From Treponema sp. (GTDB lineage: Bacteria > Spirochaetota > Spirochaetia > Treponematales > Breznakiellaceae), in NCBI GenBank assembly GCA_009782555.1, contig WRIV01000016.1, positions 1-44,488 on the forward strand: a stretch of 44,488 bases of DNA, written 5' to 3'. Within the stretch, counting starts at the first letter, position 1, and every line of letters begins with the position of its first letter. The notes under the pieces are model-generated. The model saw only the letters and a list, made by a program, of their open reading frames with translations, made no database searches and was not told where the DNA came from. Below are positions 39,995-44,488 of the stretch, one piece after another. Both the position numbers and the translations under genes were made by a program.

Positions 39995-42900
39995 TCACCC
40001 CCACTCCACCTTCGGCAAGCCTGCCACAATGTCCACTGTCTTCATACTAACTGTAATAACCGACAACAGCAAATCCAAAATATACTGTGGGTTCTCATGT
40101 TCCATAGCCCAATCGTTGGGGTCATTTTTTATGCCGCTTTCTTTGTGGGTTGTTACAGCGTAACGCTCCATTACCCATTCTATAGCGGATTTACCGTTGA
40201 CTACATACTCGTAGGCTTTTTCCGGTATGTTGGAAATGGTCAACCAGGAATTATAGATTATTGTATCTTTTTTGCTTTTTGAGGGGAAAGACATTTTATT
40301 TACGGCTAATTGACCTTCGGGGAATGGCTTTTTTGGAACTGGCTTGCCATTTATTAAGATTTCTTTTGGTGGCTCGTATTTTTCATAATCAATGTGTAAA
40401 TCCCCCAATTCCTTACCCGCTTTAGAAAATGCCCAAAAGTCCGCCGGTTTTTCTACAAGCGGCAAGCGTGGAAGCATTTTTTTTAGGTCGTTGGCAAATG
40501 TAGTCCGATAATCTGGGCTATGCAATAAACCGTATACATAATAGAAAATGTCTTTCTTGGTTATTTTCAGACCATAACGACTTTTTGCCTGTTCAAGAAT
40601 GAAGTCGGAAATTGCATCATGGCGAATATATTCGTCTTCAACCTGTTCAAAAAGCCCCGATTGTGCTTTATCTTTCTTTTCATACCAGTAGAGGGGGAAA
40701 CATTGGGTTCCTGCATCAAGAATATTGAGATCTGTAATGATATTAGTAATAAGTACCGATGTATTATCTAAACGAGTATTTAATCCAGAAACACATATAA
40801 ATAAATTGGAAGTATATATAGATGGTATAAGCTGTGGCCAAATTCCGGGACTTTCAATAAATGGCCTGTCATAATAAAGATATTCTTTTGAAAATGGACG
40901 GTGTAAGCCAATAATTATTTCTTCGTTCTTGAATTTATGAATAATATTTTTTTCAATATCATTCCTCAATGAACGAGTCCAACTGATTTTTTGAGGATTG
41001 GGGTTTATGTATTTTATAATATCCACGTTTTTATTTTTCTTACGCTCATTTTCAATCTGACGTCTCTGTTCATTATAGAAATTAATCATTTTATTCATAT
41101 TATTTTTTAGCAAATTTTTAGAAAAATTATATACCCATACATCTCTATTTGTTGCTGCCCCAATTGCATAAGTAGAGAAGAACGATTGTGTTTGCCTATC
41201 AAATTTTTTGATGGGTTCAATTTGAATAAATTCTGCATATTTGGAATTACGCTTGTTTATCCAGTCGCCATGATCGTTTGGGGTGAGTATTTGTTTATTT
41301 AATTTAATATTTATAAATGATTTATTATTTGTTAAAAAAGTAAACTTGTCTTTACGATTTAAATAATCGCCAATATCATAATAATGTATCATAGCTTTAT
41401 TATCATTAACAGAATGTTTTTTAATTAATAAAGTAATAGCAACACCTGTCATTATATCAAATACATTTTGTCCTTCTCGTTTGGCAGCTTCACCACTTTT
41501 ACCTTTTATTGCGCCTCGGAGATTTAGTATATATATAGCAGAGAATTCTTTTTCAAAATGTTTTCTTAAGCCATCAAATCCGCCTTTGTCAATCCAACCA
41601 CTGTTAGTAATAAATGCAACGATCCCACCAGTGTCAATATCAATACGGTCAGATGCCCAACGGAAAGCTTTAACATAGCTATCATAAAGACCTCTAGCTA
41701 ATGTAGCGGTACTATCAAAAACATATGTATTTTGTATTCTGCTTTCAAGTTTTAGGTATTGTTGATTTTGTGCATTATCATTTGCGGATCGCTGCCCTAT
41801 TGAATATGGCGGATTACCGAAAATAACCCGTAATGGTGTGTTCTGTTGCATTTGCACCCGTTCAGAATTTTGAGGAAAAATTTCACTAAACAGGACTTCA
41901 CCTTCCTTTGTTTCTCCCAGTTGGAAGGTATCGGTTAAGCATATTCCGGGGAAGGGGGTGTATGGGATGGAAAGTGGAGAGGAGAGAGTAGAAAGTGGAG
42001 AATGGAAAGTAGGAAGCAAATCGTTTTCTCTACTCTCTACACTCAACTCTTTGCTCTCCATCCCCCCTACTCCATACTCAACTTTTTTCTCAGCGACTTC
42101 ATCAAAGCTGTCAGCATACGTCCTACTGTATCCGTTTGTTTCTGTATAACCGTCATTTCTTCCATTTTGATATACTTTACTCGTTCCGCAATAATCAGGT
42201 GAGTCTCCAGTTCGCAAAGGGAACCGTTTGCTATGGACAGAAAGCGTAGATATTCCTTCTTTGTTAGCCTCCCGTTTCCTTCCGCTATGTTCGCCGGAAT
42301 TGACACTGCCGCCCGCTGAGTCTGATTCGTCAGCGAAAACGTCTCCTCTTTCGGATATTTTTTCGTTAGCTTGTAAATCATCTCCACCAGATTCATAGCT
42401 TCCTGCCATACCTGCAATTTCATGTAAATCCGCATGGTTGTTTCCTCCGCTCTCTACTTTCCACTTTCCCCTACCTGCCAAATCATGATACACATTCTCG
42501 ATATTAATCGACGCAATATAATACGCCAGCAAAATAATTTCATTGGCGTGAATTTCTTTAGTATATTTCCGTTTCAAGTCTTCATTTTTTATTATGCCGC
42601 TTTGCAAAAGGCGGGTTATAAATGTACCTGTTCCGGTAAAGGGGTCTAGGATATGGACATTTTCATCAGACATACTACGTCCGAACTCTTTTTGCAAAAC
42701 ATCTTCTACACTATGGATTATAAAATCTACGACTTCAACCGGGGTGTAAACAATGCCTAATTTTTCGGTAACTTTTGGGAAGGCTGTACGGAAAAACTTA
42801 TCGTATAATTCGACAATGATTTTCTGCTTGGCTTCGCTGTTGTCTATGTCGCTTGCCCTTTGTTGGACAGACACATAAAACTTGTCAAGTTTTTCTGTAT

Positions 42901-44488
42901 CATCTTTTTTCTGTTTCTCGTTAAGAGCATCAATAATACCCTGTAAAGATTGTGATACTGTATTGTTTTTTGCAAAAGAGTAATCTTCAAAAAGAGCATC
43001 AAATACCGGCTGTGTGATGATATGTTGTGCCAGCATTTCTATTGCTTCCTGTTCCGTGACAGCAGGGTTTATATTCTTTCGCAAGCCGGTCAGGTATTTT
43101 TCAAACTCGTCTTTGGCATTGCCTTTCTTTTTTACAATTTCGGTAATACTTTCTATGTGGTGTTCGGCGATTGCGGCGACATCTTTTGCCCATTGTTCCC
43201 AATACGGTTTTGTACCGCATTTTTGGACTATTTTTGCGTATATTTGACCTTGCAATTTGGCAAATTCCAGTTCCAGTTGTTTTTCAATTTTAGATTTTGT
43301 TAAACTTGAACCGCCTGTATCGCCGTCATCATCAACAGCACCGCCGCCAATTTCGGCACCGGTAACGGAAATACCGCCGCCTTTGCCTTTATGTCCTGTA
43401 CTTTTCTTTTTATTAAGTTCTATCTTATTGATTGTGGCGTTAAAGCGGTCATCGTGGGCGCGAAGGGCGTTAAGGACAGTCCACACCACATTAAAGCGGT
43501 CAGAGGCTAATGTTTTTTCGGGGTCAGCATCGCTCTGAACAACTACCGGAATAATGATATAGCCGTATTTTTTCCCTTCGGCTCTCCGCATTACCCGCCC
43601 TACCGATTGGACAACATCTATTTGGCTGTTTCTGGCGGAAAGGAACATAACGGCATCAAGCGAAGGAACGTCAACACCTTCCGATAGACAACGGACATTA
43701 TGCAGTATCTTACATTCCTGTTTGGCAGGGTCGGCGGATTTAAGCCAATGTAATTTTTGCTCCCTGATTTGGGCGCCCATTGTTCCGTCAACATGGTCTG
43801 CATCGACAACAACCATTTCACTGCGTTTTTCTTCGGCAAGTGTTTCAAAGTAGGCGTCACGACAGGCATTAAAATCTAAAACGGTATCTTTTGATACGGC
43901 GATATTCTGGCAGAACGCAACGGCGCTCCGCATGGGTGCAGGGTCAACACCTTCAAACAATTCTTTATCGGTCAAAGATTTTTTGGACAGGGCATTTATA
44001 CAGCCGATTATTTTTAGCGCGTCATCTGTCTTAATCTCTGCGTTCTTATCTTTTATTGATTTTGCCAGTTTTTCGCTTAATTGGTCTTCTTCGATTGTTA
44101 GAACGATGACTTTGTAATCGGATAAAAGTTGCTTGTCTACCGCTTCGCCAAAACCGATACGGTAGATTTCTTCTCCGTATTTTTCCGGGTCATCCATAGA
44201 GCAGACTTCGGCTGAAGCTTCCCTTGCTTTGGTTTGTGCCGCTTCTGAATAAATCCTGGGAGTGGCTGTCATATAGATACGTTTTTTGGCTTTGATGTAT
44301 TTATCTTCATGCACTTTTACAAAATCGGCATCTTCTTTGCCCAATACCGTTACGCCTGTGGTGCGGTGGGCTTCATCACATATAACAAGGTTAAAAAGAA
44401 AACGGTCCTTTTTTATTTTGTTGATAGAGGTCTGCACTTTGCTGATAACGTCTATAGATTGGTATGTGGAAAAAACCACGATATTACC
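39995..44488 (-). CDS. Type ISP restriction-modification enzyme (LlaGI-like), N-terminus beyond window
   Basis: A leftward frame of nearly 1500 residues that enters from the right edge. In order: SF2 helicase motifs (CDEAHRTTG near 44370; YMTATPRIY; SVGRVMRRAEGKKYG), a helical coupler, an N6-adenine methyltransferase with motif I DPFTGTGTF (about 42619-42648) and motif IV NPPYSIGQ (about 41793-41818), and a target-recognition region to the end. The nuclease and Walker A parts lie outside the window. Such single-chain enzymes methylate one strand and cut after head-on translocation. Between the two methylase motifs, after YHDLAG and before YTPFPGICLTDTF, sits a 170-codon in-frame insertion (41963-42472) that contains another gene in a different frame. 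Whether the enzyme still works is open. abiH follows, coupled. Confidence 0.9.
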   Translation of the reverse strand, partial: GNIVVFSTYQSIDVISKVQTSINKIKKDRFLFNLVICDEAHRTTGVTVLGKEDADFVKVHEDKYIKAKKRIYMTATPRIYSEAAQTKAREASAEVCSMDDPEKYGEEIYRIGFGEAVDKQLLSDYKVIVLTIEEDQLSEKLAKSIKDKNAEIKTDDALKIIGCINALSKKSLTDKELFEGVDPAPMRSAVAFCQNIAVSKDTVLDFNACRDAYFETLAEEKRSEMVVVDADHVDGTMGAQIREQKLHWLKSADPAKQECKILHNVRCLSEGVDVPSLDAVMFLSARNSQIDVVQSVGRVMRRAEGKKYGYIIIPVVVQSDADPEKTLASDRFNVVWTVLNALRAHDDRFNATINKIELNKKKSTGHKGKGGGISVTGAEIGGGAVDDDGDTGGSSLTKSKIEKQLELEFAKLQGQIYAKIVQKCGTKPYWEQWAKDVAAIAEHHIESITEIVKKKGNAKDEFEKYLTGLRKNINPAVTEQEAIEMLAQHIITQPVFDALFEDYSFAKNNTVSQSLQGIIDALNEKQKKDDTEKLDKFYVSVQQRASDIDNSEAKQKIIVELYDKFFRTAFPKVTEKLGIVYTPVEVVDFIIHSVEDVLQKEFGRSMSDENVHILDPFTGTGTFITRLLQSGIIKNEDLKRKYTKEIHANEIILLAYYIASINIENVYHDLAGRGKWKVESGGNNHADLHEIAGMAGSYESGGDDLQANEKISERGDVFADESDSAGGSVNSGEHSGRKREANKEGISTLSVHSKRFPLRTGDSPDYCGTSKVYQNGRNDGYTETNGYSRTYADSFDEVAEKKVEYGVGGMESKELSVESRENDLLPTFHSPLSTLSSPLSIPYTPFPGICLTDTFQLGETKEGEVLFSEIFPQNSERVQMQQNTPLRVIFGNPPYSIGQRSANDNAQNQQYLKLESRIQNTYVFDSTATLARGLYDSYVKAFRWASDRIDIDTGGIVAFITNSGWIDKGGFDGLRKHFEKEFSAIYILNLRGAIKGKSGEAAKREGQNVFDIMTGVAITLLIKKHSVNDNKAMIHYYDIGDYLNRKDKFTFLTNNKSFINIKLNKQILTPNDHGDWINKRNSKYAEFIQIEPIKKFDRQTQSFFSTYAIGAATNRDVWVYNFSKNLLKNNMNKMINFYNEQRRQIENERKKNKNVDIIKYINPNPQKISWTRSLRNDIEKNIIHKFKNEEIIIGLHRPFSKEYLYYDRPFIESPGIWPQLIPSIYTSNLFICVSGLNTRLDNTSVLITNIITDLNILDAGTQCFPLYWYEKKDKAQSGLFEQVEDEYIRHDAISDFILEQAKSRYGLKITKKDIFYYVYGLLHSPDYRTTFANDLKKMLPRLPLVEKPADFWAFSKAGKELGDLHIDYEKYEPPKEILINGKPVPKKPFPEGQLAVNKMSFPSKSKKDTIIYNSWLTISNIPEKAYEYVVNGKSAIEWVMERYAVTTHKESGIKNDPNDWAMEHENPQYILDLLLSVITVSMKTVDIVAGLPKVEWG
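41969..41988 (+). repeat. Terminal inverted repeat of the nested element, left
   Basis: GGAAAGTGGAGAGGAGAGAG on the plus strand. It is an 18/20 match to the reverse complement of 42450-42469. Confidence 0.75.
42067..42435 (-). CDS. Four-helix-bundle protein (23S rRNA intervening-sequence S23 type), nested gene
   Basis: A 122-residue protein in another frame of the strand that codes for the type ISP enzyme. The family signature is very clear: LQVWQEAMNLVEMIYKLTKK, NQTQRAAVSIPANIAEGNGR, EYLRFLSIANGSLCELETHL, with a basic end SLRKKLSME. The family (TIGR02436) was first found in intervening sequences of Leptospira and Coxiella 23S rRNA genes and resembles the Avd protein of diversity-generating retroelements; it binds nucleic acid. 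ATG 42435 has a consensus ribosome site, GGAGGAAACAACC, showing that it is a real gene and the host-frame reading is the imposed one. Confidence 0.9.
   Translation of the reverse strand: MRIYMKLQVWQEAMNLVEMIYKLTKKYPKEETFSLTNQTQRAAVSIPANIAEGNGRLTKKEYLRFLSIANGSLCELETHLIIAERVKYIKMEEMTVIQKQTDTVGRMLTALMKSLRKKLSME
42450..42469 (-). repeat. Terminal inverted repeat of the nested element, right
   Basis: GGAAAGTGGAAAGTAGAGAG on the minus strand. Paired in the mRNA with 41969-41988, it would close the whole insert into one long stem-loop. It ends just before the ribosome site of the nested gene. Confidence 0.75.

Larger units (their letters stand above)
41963..42472 (-). mobile_element. In-frame IVS-like insertion element within the type ISP gene
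   Basis: A 510-bp block absent from normal type ISP proteins; host residues join as YHDLAG/YTPFPGI without it. Near its ends are imperfect inverted repeats (41969-41988 and 42450-42469, 18 of 20 match: GGAAAGTGGA + AAGTAGAGAG type), with additional GA-rich repeats at 41988-42060. It carries the four-helix-bundle gene 42067-42435. In the host frame it reads as a hydrophilic G/S/E/D-rich chain with no stop. Boundaries are uncertain by a few codons. Confidence 0.75.

Noticed and set aside
41941..42060. GA-rich repeats as a CRISPR array or tandem satellite
   Set aside because: The repeats are irregular, without spacers of uniform length, and are explained as inverted and direct repeats at the end of the nested element.

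Overview
The window reads as a chromosomal segment of a spirochaete, most likely a Treponema. The reasons are the tandem flaA flagellar-sheath genes next to class II fructose-bisphosphate aldolase (an order I recall from T. pallidum), V-type ATPase subunits instead of an F-type ATPase, and many short periplasmic or membrane proteins without wide relatives. The GC-rich core fits a free-living or gut (termite-type) treponeme better than a small-genome pathogen. This assignment is inference; no rRNA gene is present.

Layout. 1-75 is the start of a transposase-like gene cut by the window edge. 145-4289 holds a GlcG-like gene and a divergent two-gene module (TerB-N/TerB-C protein plus BrxD-like DUF2791 ATPase) that sits where V-ATPase subunit A would be expected. 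4339-13057 is a long rightward run: V-ATPase B, a periplasmic protein, V-ATPase D, a UspA protein, a J-domain protein, methionine aminopeptidase, HtrA protease, lipoate ligase and two unknowns. 13264-14517 is a GAF/HD-GYP c-di-GMP phosphodiesterase. 18153-14474 is a leftward operon: infC-rpmI-rplT, a coiled-coil gene, a zapA-like gene, manA and a YaiI-type gene. 18276-23374 has a membrane protein, a beta-barrel protein, aldolase, an unknown and two flaA genes. 23375-24042 is an IS110 relic with a structured non-coding end. 28700-24043 is a leftward zinc-ribbon/murI/rsgA/mutS2 operon. 28765-34282 has a pentapeptide-like protein, a metallo-hydrolase, two unknowns, a YggU protein and an mtnA/aldolase/mtnP set that looks like a DHAP-shunt salvage operon. 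A macro-domain gene at 34381-34923 closes the core.

From about 34911 to the right edge the DNA is AT-rich accessory material. It holds tails of a restriction-helicase, XRE and AraC genes, an ORF6N pseudogene, an HNH-type gene split by a fresh IS256-family insertion (8-bp target duplication), an AbiH abortive-infection gene readable only through a -1 shift at an A AAA AAG heptamer, and a large type ISP restriction-modification gene.

The most unusual object is inside the type ISP gene. A 510-bp, in-frame insertion (about 41963-42472) carries, in a different reading frame of the same strand, a complete four-helix-bundle (23S rRNA intervening-sequence type, S23) gene with its own Shine-Dalgarno sequence. 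Its ends form an imperfect inverted repeat, and the host frame stays open for 170 codons across it.
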